Source: Alitabrizicola rongguiensis (GTDB taxonomy: Bacteria; Pseudomonadota; Alphaproteobacteria; Rhodobacterales; Rhodobacteraceae). From it: a DNA stretch of 64,000 nucleotides. The DNA lies in assembly GCF_021491355.1 (NCBI RefSeq), contig NZ_JAKENF010000004.1:372001-436000 (forward strand), given 5' to 3'. Positions 16,005-24,940 of this stretch are shown here, piece after piece. How positions within the stretch are numbered: position 1 is the first letter of the stretch; the number at the start of each line of letters is the position of its first letter. The notes under the pieces were generated by a model. The model was not told the DNA's origin and searched no databases. It saw only the letters and a program-made list of their open reading frames with translations. Made by a program: the position numbers and the translations under genes.

Positions 16005-17299
16005 CCCATCTGTCCTGGACTTCTATCGTCCGGCTTGGCCTTGTGCAGCTTTGCCTGGGCGCGATCGTCGTGCTGACGACCTCGACGCTGAACCGGCTGA
16101 TGGTGGTTGAACTCGCCCTGCCCGCCGTTCTGCCGGGGCTGCTGGTCGGGCTGCACTATGCGATCCAGATCACCCGGCCAAATTGGGGATACCGGTCAGA
16201 TACCGGAGGGAACCGCACCCGGTTCATCATCCTCGGCATGGCGGCGCTTGCGTCGGGGGGGTTCTTGGCCGCCGCCGGTTTTGTGGTGATGGCTGTATCC
16301 TTCTGGGCGGGTCTGGCCCTGTCGGTCCTTGCCTATGTGCTCATTGGTCTGGGGGTCGGTGCGTCGGGCACGTCGCTTCTGGCGCTGCTGGCCAGCGCGA
16401 CCCACCCGCGCCGCCGCGCCGCCGCAGCCACCATCACCTGGCTGATGATGATCTTCGGCATTGCGGTGACGGCGACCGTGGTCGGCAAGGCGCTGGACCC
16501 CTACTCGCCCTCGCTCCTTCTGAAGCTTGTGGCGCTTGTCTGCGGATCTGCGGTGGTCCTGACCATTCTCGCCGTCCGGGGGATCGAGCGGCGGGCAGGC
16601 GTGATCGAGGCGCCCGAACGCCAGCCGCTCCCGTTCCGCCGGGGAATCGCCGAGATCTGGGCCGAGCCACGGGCGCGGCACTTTACACTGTTCATCTTCC
16701 TGTCGATGGTCGCCTACTTCATGCAGGAGTTGATCCTCGAGCCCTATGCAGGTCTCGTCTTCGGCTTCACACCGGGCCAGTCCACCCAGCTTTCCGGCGT
16801 GCAGAATGGTGGCGTCTTCGTCGGCATGCTGACTGTCGGCATCGCGGCGACGGGGCTGCGGATCGGCTCGCTCCGCACCTGGGTCATGGCGGGCTGCGGC
16901 GGGTCTGCGCTGGCACTTCTGCTTCTGACGACGGCGGGGCAGATCGGGATGGGCGTTGCGCTTGTCCGGCCCGCGACCATGGCGCTTGGCTTCTTCAACG
17001 GGATGTTCGCCGTCGCCGCGATCGCGGCCATGATGGCGCTGGCTGGCGAAGGTCGGGAAGAGCGCGAAGGAACACGCATGGGCCTTTGGGGGGCCTCGCA
17101 GGCAATCGCTGCCGGGGCGGGCGGATTGCTGGGCGCTGCGTCTGTCGATGTCGCGCGGCGCTGGATCGATGCGCCTTCAGCGTTCGGACTGGTGTTCGCC
17201 GTCGAGGCCACGCTGTTCCTCGTTTCAATGGTGATCGCCGAACATGTGATCGATGCACGCCGCAAGGCAGACTTCGGAACCGCAATTCCGGGAGAATGA
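16001..17299 (+). CDS. PucC-family MFS protein (ORF428-type, bchG-bchP spacer gene)
   Basis: 432-residue protein with about 12 membrane helices, similar in pattern to LhaA/PucC: LTTSTLNRLMVVELALP near the start, then ITRPNWGYRSD and LEPYAGLVFG. It sits exactly where R. capsulatus has ORF428, between bchG and bchP. Family members are thought to deliver newly made bacteriochlorophyll or help antenna assembly, often alongside the synthase BchG; the specific role here is unproven. ATGA coupling to bchG supports co-translation. Confidence 0.88.
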   Translation: MTHLSWTSIVRLGLVQLCLGAIVVLTTSTLNRLMVVELALPAVLPGLLVGLHYAIQITRPNWGYRSDTGGNRTRFIILGMAALASGGFLAAAGFVVMAVSFWAGLALSVLAYVLIGLGVGASGTSLLALLASATHPRRRAAAATITWLMMIFGIAVTATVVGKALDPYSPSLLLKLVALVCGSAVVLTILAVRGIERRAGVIEAPERQPLPFRRGIAEIWAEPRARHFTLFIFLSMVAYFMQELILEPYAGLVFGFTPGQSTQLSGVQNGGVFVGMLTVGIAATGLRIGSLRTWVMAGCGGSALALLLLTTAGQIGMGVALVRPATMALGFFNGMFAVAAIAAMMALAGEGREEREGTRMGLWGASQAIAAGAGGLLGAASVDVARRWIDAPSAFGLVFAVEATLFLVSMVIAEHVIDARRKADFGTAIPGE

Positions 17300-17300
17300 C

Positions 17301-18482
17301 ATGAGCTACGATGTCGTGGTTGTCGGGGGCGGGCCGTCGGGATCGACCGCCGCAAACGATCTGGCGAGTGCTGGATACAAGGTGGCGCTCCTTGATCGCG
17401 CGGGGCGCATCAAGCCTTGCGGCGGGGCCATCCCGCCGCGGCTGATCGCGGACTTCGACATCCCCGACTCGCAGTTGGTGGCCAGGATCCAGACCGCCCG
17501 CATGATCTCTCCCACCGGCCGGGCCGTCGACATCCCGATCGAGAACGGCTTCGTCGGCATGGTGGACCGCGAGACCTTCGACGAGTTCCTGCGGGAACGG
17601 GCCGCAAGTAGCGGCGCCACCCGCCTGACCGGGACATTCCTGCGGATCGAGCGGGACGCGGCTGGCACGGAGGTCGTCTATCGCGACAAGTCCGGCGGCG
17701 AAGAGACACGACTGCGGACCAAGCTGGTCATCGGTGCAGACGGTGCTCGGTCGAACGTGGCCAAAGCCGAGGTGCCGGGCGGCGACCGCATCCCCTATGT
17801 CATAGCCTATCACGAGATCATCGAGGCACCCGCGGCCAGCAACAGCTATGACCCTCATCGCTGCGACGTGATTTACGACGGGCGGATCAGCCCGGACTTC
17901 TATGGCTGGGTCTTCCCGCACGGCGCTCAGGCCAGCGTCGGCATGGGCACCGGGATCGGCGGCGTGGACCTGAAGCGGGCCACGGCCGACCTGCGAGCCT
18001 CGGCGGGCCTCAGTGGCTGCGAGACGATCAGGCGTGAAGGCGCGCCAATCCCGCTGCGACCGCTGGACAGGTGGGACAACGGCCGCGACGTGGTTCTGGC
18101 GGGCGATGCGGCTGGCGTCGTGGCTCCGTCCTCGGGCGAAGGCATCTACTACGCCATGGTCGGCGGTCGAGTTGCGGCCAAAGCCGCCACAGCGGCGCTT
18201 GCCAGCGGCAATCCCGCGAAGCTGCGTCTGGCCCGCAAGACCTTCCTCAAGGAGCACGGCACCGTCTTCAAGGTGCTCCGCTCGATGCAGGACGCCTATT
18301 ACAAGTCAGACGAACGGCGGGAACGGTTCGTCAGTCTTTGCCATGACATTGACGTGCAGAAGCTGACCTTCGAAGCCTACATGAACAAGAAACTGGTCCA
18401 TGCCCGTCCGCTTGCACATCTCAAGATCGGCTTCAAGAACATCACCCATCTGCTTGGCCTGGTCAGACCCGAGCACGTATGA
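17301..18482 (+). CDS. bchP: Geranylgeranyl diphosphate/bacteriochlorophyll reductase
   Basis: 393-residue FAD-dependent reductase with the dinucleotide motif VVVGGGPSGSTAA at residues 6-18, the conserved KPCGGAIPPR segment and GDAAGVVAPSSGEGIYYAM for FAD binding. It reduces three double bonds of the geranylgeranyl tail to phytyl. ATG 17301 has GGGAG upstream and lies one base after the preceding stop. In relatives idi commonly follows; here it does not, and bchP is the last photosynthesis gene at this edge. Confidence 0.95.
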   Translation: MSYDVVVVGGGPSGSTAANDLASAGYKVALLDRAGRIKPCGGAIPPRLIADFDIPDSQLVARIQTARMISPTGRAVDIPIENGFVGMVDRETFDEFLRERAASSGATRLTGTFLRIERDAAGTEVVYRDKSGGEETRLRTKLVIGADGARSNVAKAEVPGGDRIPYVIAYHEIIEAPAASNSYDPHRCDVIYDGRISPDFYGWVFPHGAQASVGMGTGIGGVDLKRATADLRASAGLSGCETIRREGAPIPLRPLDRWDNGRDVVLAGDAAGVVAPSSGEGIYYAMVGGRVAAKAATAALASGNPAKLRLARKTFLKEHGTVFKVLRSMQDAYYKSDERRERFVSLCHDIDVQKLTFEAYMNKKLVHARPLAHLKIGFKNITHLLGLVRPEHV

Positions 18483-18490
18483 CGCTTCAA

Positions 18491-18525
18491 GACTGGCCTG
18501 CACCCGGATGTGAACAGTGCCAGTC
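18491..18525. terminator. Weak hairpin between bchP and a convergent GntR gene
   Basis: GACTGGC and GCCAGTC can pair over a 21-base loop between the convergent bchP and GntR genes. The loop is long and there is no T-tract, so this is a weak terminator candidate. Confidence 0.3.
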
Positions 18526-18527
18526 CT

Positions 18528-19238
18528 TCACTTGCGGAAGATCGCGACCAGATCGCTGGCGGATTCGTCGGCCGCGCCAAGTTCGAGATGCTCCTGAATA
18601 TGCCTGAGGTGCTTTGACATCAGGGAGCTTGCAGCGTCGCAATCGCGGGTGCGGAAGGCGTCGAAGATTTCGTCATGATCTTCGTCACGGCAATTCGATA
18701 CGCCGGGACTGCCGAAGATGCCGATTATGAGCGAGGTGCGCGTCACCAGTTCCTTGACCATGCGCAAGGCCACGGCATTGTCCGCGATCTCGGCCAGTAG
18801 CACATGGAAATGCCCCGAAAGACGGATGGACTCGCGCCGCTTGTTGCTGCGGTGGGCCTCGTGTTCCAGTTGAAGGTGCCGTTCAAGCGTCTTCAGGTCG
18901 TTGTCCGTCGCCCGCTCCGCGGCCAGACGGGCGACGTTCGGCTCGATCATCAGGCGCGCTTCGAACACCTCGCGCGCCTGCTCGGCCGAGGGAGAGGCAA
19001 CGAAGGCACCCCGGTTCGGCAGCAGTTCCACCACTTCCCTGCTGGCGAGGAGCAGAAGGCTTTGACGGATCCGCATCCGACCGACGCCAAAGGCCTCGCA
19101 CAGCGAAGCCTCGGACAGCTTCGTTCCGGGTGGAAGGCGCTGATCGATGATCGCCTCGAAGATTCGTTCGACGATCTCTTCCTCGCCGAGTTCCTCGTCC
19201 CGAATCTCCTGTTCGGCGGCATTGCCGACGCTGCTCAT
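18528..19238 (-). CDS. GntR-family regulator with FCD ligand domain
   Basis: 236 residues: an N-terminal winged HTH (LSEASLCEAFGVGRMRIRQSLLLL) and a C-terminal all-helical FCD domain with the metal/ligand histidines expected from the family (HFHVLLAEIADN, HDEIFDAF, HLRHIQEHL). It is divergent from the ABC-importer operon at 19413, so it most likely controls it and responds to the imported substrate or a product. Start ATG 19238 is chosen over a TTG at 19268. The start of the importer operon has two GntR-like half-palindromes. Confidence 0.85.
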   Translation of the reverse strand: MSSVGNAAEQEIRDEELGEEEIVERIFEAIIDQRLPPGTKLSEASLCEAFGVGRMRIRQSLLLLASREVVELLPNRGAFVASPSAEQAREVFEARLMIEPNVARLAAERATDNDLKTLERHLQLEHEAHRSNKRRESIRLSGHFHVLLAEIADNAVALRMVKELVTRTSLIIGIFGSPGVSNCRDEDHDEIFDAFRTRDCDAASSLMSKHLRHIQEHLELGAADESASDLVAIFRK

Positions 19239-19330
19239 GACTCGTGCCCGTTCCAAACCTGACTGCAAGATAGGCTAAGGGGAACAATTTCAACCATCAA
19301 GGGGAGCCTCGTGAACACCGATAAACATTT

Positions 19331-19352
19331 TTGTTGACAATTTTGTTAGCAA
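19331..19352. promoter_or_regulatory. Putative GntR operator and promoter of the importer operon
   Basis: Two similar 10-mers, TTGTTGACAA (19331-19340) and TTGTTAGCAA (19343-19352), are repeated every 12 bp. Each resembles the TNGTNNNACNA core of FadR/FCD-type operators, and the first contains a TTGACA -35 box. The binding protein is inferred from proximity to the divergent GntR gene. Confidence 0.5.
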
Positions 19353-19412
19353 TACCGTCAATCATTATGTCGCGGACTCGAGATCCGCAGACCAACGACA
19401 GGGAGCACTACG

Positions 19413-20600
19413 ATGAAGAGACGCGTTTTCCTTGCGACTACGGGCCTGACCCTTGCGCTGGCCTTCGCTACGAACACGGCAGCCTGGGCCGAGAATGCCA
19501 AGCTGAAGATTGGCTTCGTTGGGGTCACCTCGGGTCCCGCCGCAGCCTGGGGTATCTCCAACCAGCGCTCGATGGAAACCCGTGCGGCGTGGCTGAACGA
19601 ACTCGGCGGCGTGAAGATCGGCGACACCACCTATGACGTCGAGATCGTCGCCTTCGACGACCAGAAAGACCCCAAGCGTGCCATCGCTGGCATGGAGAAG
19701 ATGGCGCAGGACGGCGTCCACTATGTCGTCGGCCCGAACGTCGATGACGGCGCCGCCGCCGTACGCCCTGTCGCCGAACAGAACGGCATCATCTATTTCC
19801 CCTACGCCTTCCCGAAGGAGCTCTATACACCGCCAGCCTCGAACGCGATCCTGGGGATGGTGGCGAACTACCAGTCGGGTCCGGCGATCTACAAATATCT
19901 CATGGACAACAAGGGTGTGAAGAAGGTGGCCTTCGTTGCCGCCAATGAATCCGACCCGTTGAGCCAGCGGGACGGCGGCGTCGAGGCCGCAAAGGCGCTA
20001 GGCCTTGAAGTCGTGTCGGACAGCGTCACCTACCAGGTCGATACGACGGACTTCACCCCGGTCCTGCTGCCGGTGATCCAGACCGCACCCGACCTGCTGG
20101 TCCTGTCGGGCGTGTCGCCGGCCAATGCGCCGCAACTGATCCGCTCGGCCCGCGAGCTGGGCTATACCGGCCTGATCTCGACTGAGACCGCGCAGGATGC
20201 CACCGTGCTGATGGAAGGCGCGGGCGAACTGGCGAATGGCTTCATCTCGGTCGGCGGAGCCTCGACCCCGGAACTGGCCAGCGACGCGATGAAGGAATTC
20301 GTCGACCGCTACACCAAGATGTTCGGCGAATACAACGACGAGTCGAACACCAAGGTCTATGCGCTCGAATACATCATCGAGACGCTGAAGGCGAACCCGG
20401 CGGCGATCGACAATGTCGAAGAGTTCAAGAAGACGATAGATACGTTCAGCGCGCCCAACCCCTTCATGGTGGGCGATGCCAAGCTCAGCTATGTCGGCAC
20501 GACCTCGTTCGGCCAGAAGCGCCAGGTTTCGGTGCCGCTGGTGGTGAACGAGTTCAAGGACGGCAAGTTCGAAACGCTGTTCGTTGCACAGGTCGACTGA
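19413..20600 (+). CDS. Periplasmic binding protein, branched-chain amino acid/amide type (LivK-like)
   Basis: 395 residues with a signal peptide (MKRRVFLATTGLTLALAFA, probable cleavage after AAWA) and a type I periplasmic-binding fold (KIGFVGVTSGPAAAWG at the mature N-terminus). It captures a small substrate and hands it to the permeases encoded next. The family binds leucine, amides, urea and other amino-acid-like compounds; sequence alone does not fix the ligand. The convergent neighbours are glyoxylate/hydroxyaspartate genes, so an amino-dicarboxylate or amide is a reasonable guess. Confidence 0.88.
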   Translation: MKRRVFLATTGLTLALAFATNTAAWAENAKLKIGFVGVTSGPAAAWGISNQRSMETRAAWLNELGGVKIGDTTYDVEIVAFDDQKDPKRAIAGMEKMAQDGVHYVVGPNVDDGAAAVRPVAEQNGIIYFPYAFPKELYTPPASNAILGMVANYQSGPAIYKYLMDNKGVKKVAFVAANESDPLSQRDGGVEAAKALGLEVVSDSVTYQVDTTDFTPVLLPVIQTAPDLLVLSGVSPANAPQLIRSARELGYTGLISTETAQDATVLMEGAGELANGFISVGGASTPELASDAMKEFVDRYTKMFGEYNDESNTKVYALEYIIETLKANPAAIDNVEEFKKTIDTFSAPNPFMVGDAKLSYVGTTSFGQKRQVSVPLVVNEFKDGKFETLFVAQVD

Positions 20601-20633
20601 GGCCAAAAGACCACGCAGAGTCAGATGCAGGAT

Positions 20634-20654
20634 CCGGGCTGTTCGACTGCCCGG
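20634..20654 (+). terminator. Intra-operon hairpin after the binding-protein gene
   Basis: CCGGGC pairs with GCCCGG over a 9-base loop in the 92-bp gap before the permease gene. Such hairpins often protect the 3' end of the abundant binding-protein message or partly terminate transcription. Confidence 0.4.
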
Positions 20655-20692
20655 CCCGGGTTCTGCTGTCTTTTCCGCAAAGGACCTCACCG

Positions 20693-21562
20693 ATGGAACA
20701 GATCCTTGCCAACGGTCTCTACCTGGGCGCGCAGTACGCGCTCATCGCGTTGGGACTGACGCTAATCTTCTCGCTGATGAACGTGCTGAACTTCGCCCAC
20801 GGCCAGATGTACGTCTTTGGCGGCTTTGTTACGTACACAGTGGTTGCCCAATTCGGCTTGCCGTTCATCGTTGGCCTGCTCGCCTCCGCGGTGACGCTCG
20901 CCGTGATGGGCGCGCTGATCGAGCGATTTCTGTTCCGACCGGTCATTCGCAAGTCGAAGCGCGACGAATCCACGATGCTGCTTGCGGCGGGGATCGCCTT
21001 CTTCCTCGATGCGGTGATCCTGCTTCTCTTCGGCGAAAAGCAGCGCGGCGTGCCGAAGATCGTCAACGGCGTATTCAACTGGGACATGCGGCTGATCATG
21101 CCTTATGACCGCATCCTGATCGCCGCCCTGGCCGTTGCCCTGATCGTCTCCTTCATCCTCTTCATGCAGTATTCGCGCACCGGCCGCGCCATGCGCGCCC
21201 TCGCGCAGGATCGGATGGCGGCACAACTCATGGGGGTCGATGTCGATCGCTATTCGATGATCGGCTTCGCCATCGGTGCGATGCTTGCGGGCCTTGTGGG
21301 CGGGCTTCTGGTCACCATCACCGGCGTCAACCTCGGCATGGGCGGACCGACCTCGGTCAAGGCCTTCCTGATGATCATGATCGGCGGGGCCGGCGTGATC
21401 TCGGGCGCGATCGCAGGTGGCTTCATCCTGGGCATGATGGAATCCGTGGGCCTGACGGTCCTCGCTGCCTACGGCGACATCACCTACCTCGTGATCTTCA
21501 TCACGCTGATGATTTTCCTCGCCATCCGGCCTCAGGGCCTGATGGGCAAGCCGTGGGGTTGA
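20693..21562 (+). CDS. ABC importer permease, LivH family
   Basis: 289 residues, about eight membrane helices, starting MEQILANGLYLGAQYALIALGLTLIFSLMNVLNFAHG, the typical LivH N-terminus. The conserved loop RAMAQD-like segment (RAMRALAQDRMAAQLMGVD) contacts the ATPase. It forms the membrane channel with the LivM-type subunit encoded 5 bp downstream. AAAGGA lies just before the start. Confidence 0.9.
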   Translation: MEQILANGLYLGAQYALIALGLTLIFSLMNVLNFAHGQMYVFGGFVTYTVVAQFGLPFIVGLLASAVTLAVMGALIERFLFRPVIRKSKRDESTMLLAAGIAFFLDAVILLLFGEKQRGVPKIVNGVFNWDMRLIMPYDRILIAALAVALIVSFILFMQYSRTGRAMRALAQDRMAAQLMGVDVDRYSMIGFAIGAMLAGLVGGLLVTITGVNLGMGGPTSVKAFLMIMIGGAGVISGAIAGGFILGMMESVGLTVLAAYGDITYLVIFITLMIFLAIRPQGLMGKPWG

Positions 21563-21566
21563 TCCG

Positions 21567-22589
21567 ATGAGCGACCCCACCCTGACCTCATCCGCCCCCG
21601 TTCCCCGGACCCAAGCCATGACACAATCCAGACTTCTTGGCGTTGGCGCCTTCCTTCTGGGCGTCTTCGTTCTGGTCCCCGCCTTCATTCATCTGACGGG
21701 CCGTTGGGACTTCTACTACACGCTCACCTCGGTGGCGCTGCTGTCCGTCTCGGCCGCGGGGGTCTGGCTGACCTTCTACATTGGCCGCATCAATATCGGA
21801 CAAGGGGCCTATGCCCTGCTTGGCGGCTACGTCTCTGCCATCCTGATGACGCAGGGCGGCGTGAACTTCTGGCTCACGCTGCCGCTTGCCGGTCTGTTCT
21901 GCGCCGCCGTTTCGGTGCTCATCGGCGTGCCGATCCTGCGGCTGCGGGGGGTCTACTTCGCCATGGTGACGCTTGTCCTGACCGAGGTTGCCCGACTGAC
22001 CGCCCTGGCCCTGCCGATCACCAACGGGGCGAAAGGCATAACGTCGATCCCTCTGCCCGGCGAACTGTCGATCTTCGGGCTGACCCTTATCCCCGACTTC
22101 GCCACGCTGGAGAACCCGAAACTCGCCTTCTACCTGATGGCAGCGGCGCTGATGGTTCTGACCTACCTCGTCCTGTGGCGCATCGTGAATTCACGCTTGG
22201 GTCACCTGTGCCGGTCGCTTCAGCAGAACGAGGAACTTTCGGCCTCGATTGGCGTCAACACGGCGATGCTGCGGGTATTGGCCTATGCCATCTCGTCCTT
22301 CTTCGGCGGTCTTGCAGGGGCGATCTTCGTCGCGATCTCGCAGTCGATCTATCCGTCGTCCTTCGTCGTGAGCGACAGTGTCAACTTCATGCTCTACTGC
22401 TTCCTCGGCGGGCTTGGATATGTCTTCGGACCGATGCTGGGCACCCTGCTCCTCTACTTTGGATGGGACCTTCTGTCGGTCGCCAGGGAATACCAGCTGC
22501 TGATCTACTCGGGCACGATGATCGCCCTGATGCTGATCCTGCCGAATGGTGTTCTCAGCCTCTTCGACCGCAAAGGGGGCAGCAAATGA
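21567..22589 (+). CDS. ABC importer permease, LivM family
   Basis: 340 residues with about ten membrane helices and the LivM coupling-loop segment SRLGHLCRSLQQNEELSASIGVN. It pairs with the LivH-type permease. An internal ATG at 21618 (MTQSRLLGVG) could be the true start, as the first 17 residues are polar and atypical. The stop overlaps the next gene as ATGA. Confidence 0.9.
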   Translation: MSDPTLTSSAPVPRTQAMTQSRLLGVGAFLLGVFVLVPAFIHLTGRWDFYYTLTSVALLSVSAAGVWLTFYIGRINIGQGAYALLGGYVSAILMTQGGVNFWLTLPLAGLFCAAVSVLIGVPILRLRGVYFAMVTLVLTEVARLTALALPITNGAKGITSIPLPGELSIFGLTLIPDFATLENPKLAFYLMAAALMVLTYLVLWRIVNSRLGHLCRSLQQNEELSASIGVNTAMLRVLAYAISSFFGGLAGAIFVAISQSIYPSSFVVSDSVNFMLYCFLGGLGYVFGPMLGTLLLYFGWDLLSVAREYQLLIYSGTMIALMLILPNGVLSLFDRKGGSK

Positions 22590-23371
22590 CCGCGCCGATC
22601 CTTCAAATCAAGGGCGTCACCAAACGCTATGGCGGGCTGACGGCCAACAGCGACATCACCTTCGACGTCGCACCGCGCGAGATCCTGTCGGTGATCGGTC
22701 CGAATGGTGCCGGCAAGTCGACGCTGTTCAAGCAGATCGCGGGCTTCGTGACGCCGACAACGGGCGAGGTCCTGTTCAAGGGCAACCGCATCTCGGGCAT
22801 GCCGCCGCACAAGGTGGCCCGCCTCGGCGTGGTGCGCACCTTTCAGGAGACGACGATCTTCAAGTCGATGACCGTGCGCGAGAACGTCATCGTCGCCCAT
22901 CACCTGCGGTCGAAGGCCTCGCTTCTGGGGTTCTTCTTCGGCTCCGGGCAGGCGCGGTCGGATGAAGAGGATTTCGCCCGCTCAGCCGACGACATCATCG
23001 ATTTCCTCGGCCTCCAGGCGATCCGGAACGAGATGGCGTCGAACCTGCCGCAGGGCCACCTGCGGGCGCTCGGCATGGCCATCGGACTGGCCACGCATCC
23101 CGACGTCATCCTGCTGGACGAGCCCTTCGCAGGCATGAACCATGACGAGACGATGCGGATGGTGGGGCTTGTCCGCCGCCTGCGTGACGAGCGGGGCCTG
23201 ACCGTCCTGCTGGTCGAGCATGACATGCCCGCGGTGATGAAGATCTCGGACCGGATCGTCTGCATCAATTTCGGCGAGAAGATCGCCGAAGGCACCCCCG
23301 CCGAAATCCAGGCCAACCCGCGCGTCATCGAGGCCTATCTGGGCAGCGAAGACGCCGCGATCGGGATGTGA
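22586..23371 (+). CDS. ABC importer ATPase, LivG family
   Basis: 261-residue nucleotide-binding subunit: Walker A GPNGAGKS (about residues 41-48), Walker B VILLDEPFAG and the switch region HDM. The signature segment reads LPQGHLRALG instead of the usual LSYGQQR-type sequence, a variant that still keeps the G. It is translationally coupled to the LivM gene and followed by the second ATPase, the normal arrangement for this importer class. Confidence 0.9.
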   Translation: MTAPILQIKGVTKRYGGLTANSDITFDVAPREILSVIGPNGAGKSTLFKQIAGFVTPTTGEVLFKGNRISGMPPHKVARLGVVRTFQETTIFKSMTVRENVIVAHHLRSKASLLGFFFGSGQARSDEEDFARSADDIIDFLGLQAIRNEMASNLPQGHLRALGMAIGLATHPDVILLDEPFAGMNHDETMRMVGLVRRLRDERGLTVLLVEHDMPAVMKISDRIVCINFGEKIAEGTPAEIQANPRVIEAYLGSEDAAIGM

Positions 23372-23374
23372 ACC

Positions 23375-24127
23375 ATGACCATGACCGCCATGAAATCCGA
23401 ACCGGCCCGCAAGATGCTGAGCTTCGAGAACGTCGAACTCTATTATGACCATGTCTATGCGCTGAAGGGCGTGTCGATCGAACTGTACGAAGGCGAGACT
23501 GTGGCGCTGATCGGCGCGAACGGCGCCGGGAAATCCTCGATCCTTCGGGCGATCACCGGCCTGCGCAAGATCAAGTCCGGCTCCATCAGCTACCTTGGCG
23601 ACCGGATCGATGGCCGCCCCGCGGCCGAGATCGTGAAGCGCGGCATCGCCATGGTGCCCGAGGGGCGCCGGGTCTTTCCGCTGATGAGCGTCAAGGACAA
23701 CCTGCTGATGGGCGCCTTTACCCGCACGGACAAGGACGGGATCGAAAAGACGCTGGAAAGCGTGCTGGCCCGCTTTCCGCGTCTGAAGGAGCGCTTCCAT
23801 CAGCAGGCGAGCACCCTGTCGGGCGGCGAGCAGCAGATGATGGTGATTGGCCGCGCCCTGATGGCCAAGCCGAAGCTTCTGCTTCTCGACGAACCCAGCC
23901 TCGGCATCGCGCCGAAGCTGGTGCAGGACATCGCCCGCGCCATCGTGGCGATCAGCCGGGATGAAGGGGTCAGCGTGCTGCTGGTGGAACAGAACAGCCG
24001 CATGGCGCTGTCGATCTCGAACCGGGCCTATGCGCTGTCCACCGGCCAGATCGTGCTGTCCGGCGTCTCGAAGGACCTGATGCACGACGAGCGGATCAAG
24101 GCCGCCTACCTGGGCGGGGAGCTCTGA
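23375..24127 (+). CDS. ABC importer ATPase, LivF family
   Basis: 250-residue second ATPase with Walker A GANGAGKSS, canonical signature LSGGEQQMM and Walker B LLLLDEPSLG. It should heterodimerise with the LivG-type ATPase to power import. It starts three bases after the preceding stop. Confidence 0.9.
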   Translation: MTMTAMKSEPARKMLSFENVELYYDHVYALKGVSIELYEGETVALIGANGAGKSSILRAITGLRKIKSGSISYLGDRIDGRPAAEIVKRGIAMVPEGRRVFPLMSVKDNLLMGAFTRTDKDGIEKTLESVLARFPRLKERFHQQASTLSGGEQQMMVIGRALMAKPKLLLLDEPSLGIAPKLVQDIARAIVAISRDEGVSVLLVEQNSRMALSISNRAYALSTGQIVLSGVSKDLMHDERIKAAYLGGEL

Positions 24128-24128
24128 C

Positions 24129-24839
24129 ATGCGCCTGCTTGTCATCAACCCTAACTCCACGGCCTCGATGACCGAGAAGATCGGCAGGGCAGCCAAGGCG
24201 GCGGCGAGCGCAAGGACCGATGTCGTGGCGATCAACCCACCCGACGGACCGGTGTCGATCGAGGGATATTACGACGAGGCGCTGAGCGTTCCGGGCTTGC
24301 TGCGGACGATCCAGACCGCCGCGCCCTTCGATGCGGTCATCATCGCCTGCTTCGATGACACGGGCCTCGATGCGGCGCGCTGCCTGACGGACAAGCCGGT
24401 GATCGGCATTGGCGAGGCCGCCTATCACTTCGCGTCCATGCTCGCGAACAAGTTCTCGGTCGTGACAACCTTGGCCAGGTCGGTGCCCGCGCTGGAGCAC
24501 AACCTTCACCGCTATGGCCTGTTCGCCCGCTGTGCGCGCGTCAGGTCATCCGAGGTCGCGGTGCTGGAACTTGAGCATCCGGGGTCGGATGCGTGCCTGC
24601 GGATCAGCGCGGAAATCGGCCGCGCTGTGGCCGAGGACCGGGCCGAGGCGATCGTCCTTGGCTGCGCGGGCATGGCCGACCTGGCCGGGCAACTCTCGGC
24701 CGAGCACGGGCTGCCGGTGCTGGATGGCGTGTCCTGCGCCGTCCGCATGGCAGAGGCAATGGTGGGGCTTGGCCTGCGCACCTCGCGCCTTGGCGGCTAT
24801 GCGCCGCCCCCGGTGCAGAAGCTGCGGGCGAGCGCCTGA
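24129..24839 (+). CDS. Asp/Glu/hydantoin racemase-family protein
   Basis: 236-residue member of the PLP-independent Asp/Glu/hydantoin racemase superfamily. It begins MRLLVINPNSTASMT, the hydantoin racemase signature, and has the two expected catalytic cysteines in IIACFDDTG (about residue 75) and VLGCAGM (about residue 178). Such enzymes racemise hydantoins, aspartate or related amino acids, or act as decarboxylase/isomerase relatives. Being the last gene of the importer operon, it likely acts on the imported compound. Ribosome site GGGGAG lies inside the end of the previous gene. Confidence 0.82.
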   Translation: MRLLVINPNSTASMTEKIGRAAKAAASARTDVVAINPPDGPVSIEGYYDEALSVPGLLRTIQTAAPFDAVIIACFDDTGLDAARCLTDKPVIGIGEAAYHFASMLANKFSVVTTLARSVPALEHNLHRYGLFARCARVRSSEVAVLELEHPGSDACLRISAEIGRAVAEDRAEAIVLGCAGMADLAGQLSAEHGLPVLDGVSCAVRMAEAMVGLGLRTSRLGGYAPPPVQKLRASA

Positions 24840-24857
24840 GCGACCAGACCTCTATCC

Positions 24858-24881
24858 CCGCGCGCCAAGACCGGCGCGCGG
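24858..24881. terminator. Bidirectional terminator between the racemase gene and bhcD
   Basis: A perfect 9-bp GC stem, CCGCGCGCC/GGCGCGCGG, with a 6-base loop sits between the two convergent operons and is followed by TCTATTC. It probably stops transcripts from both sides. Confidence 0.7.
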
Positions 24882-24940
24882 TCTATTCATGCGGTTGGGC
24901 TTGCAATTGAGCTTCCGTCACGTAGCCGGCTCGCCGTGAT

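Noticed and set aside
24129-24839. Calling the racemase-like gene a definite hydantoinase-pathway enzyme
   Set aside because: No hydantoinase or carbamoylase gene is nearby, so only the superfamily assignment is supported.
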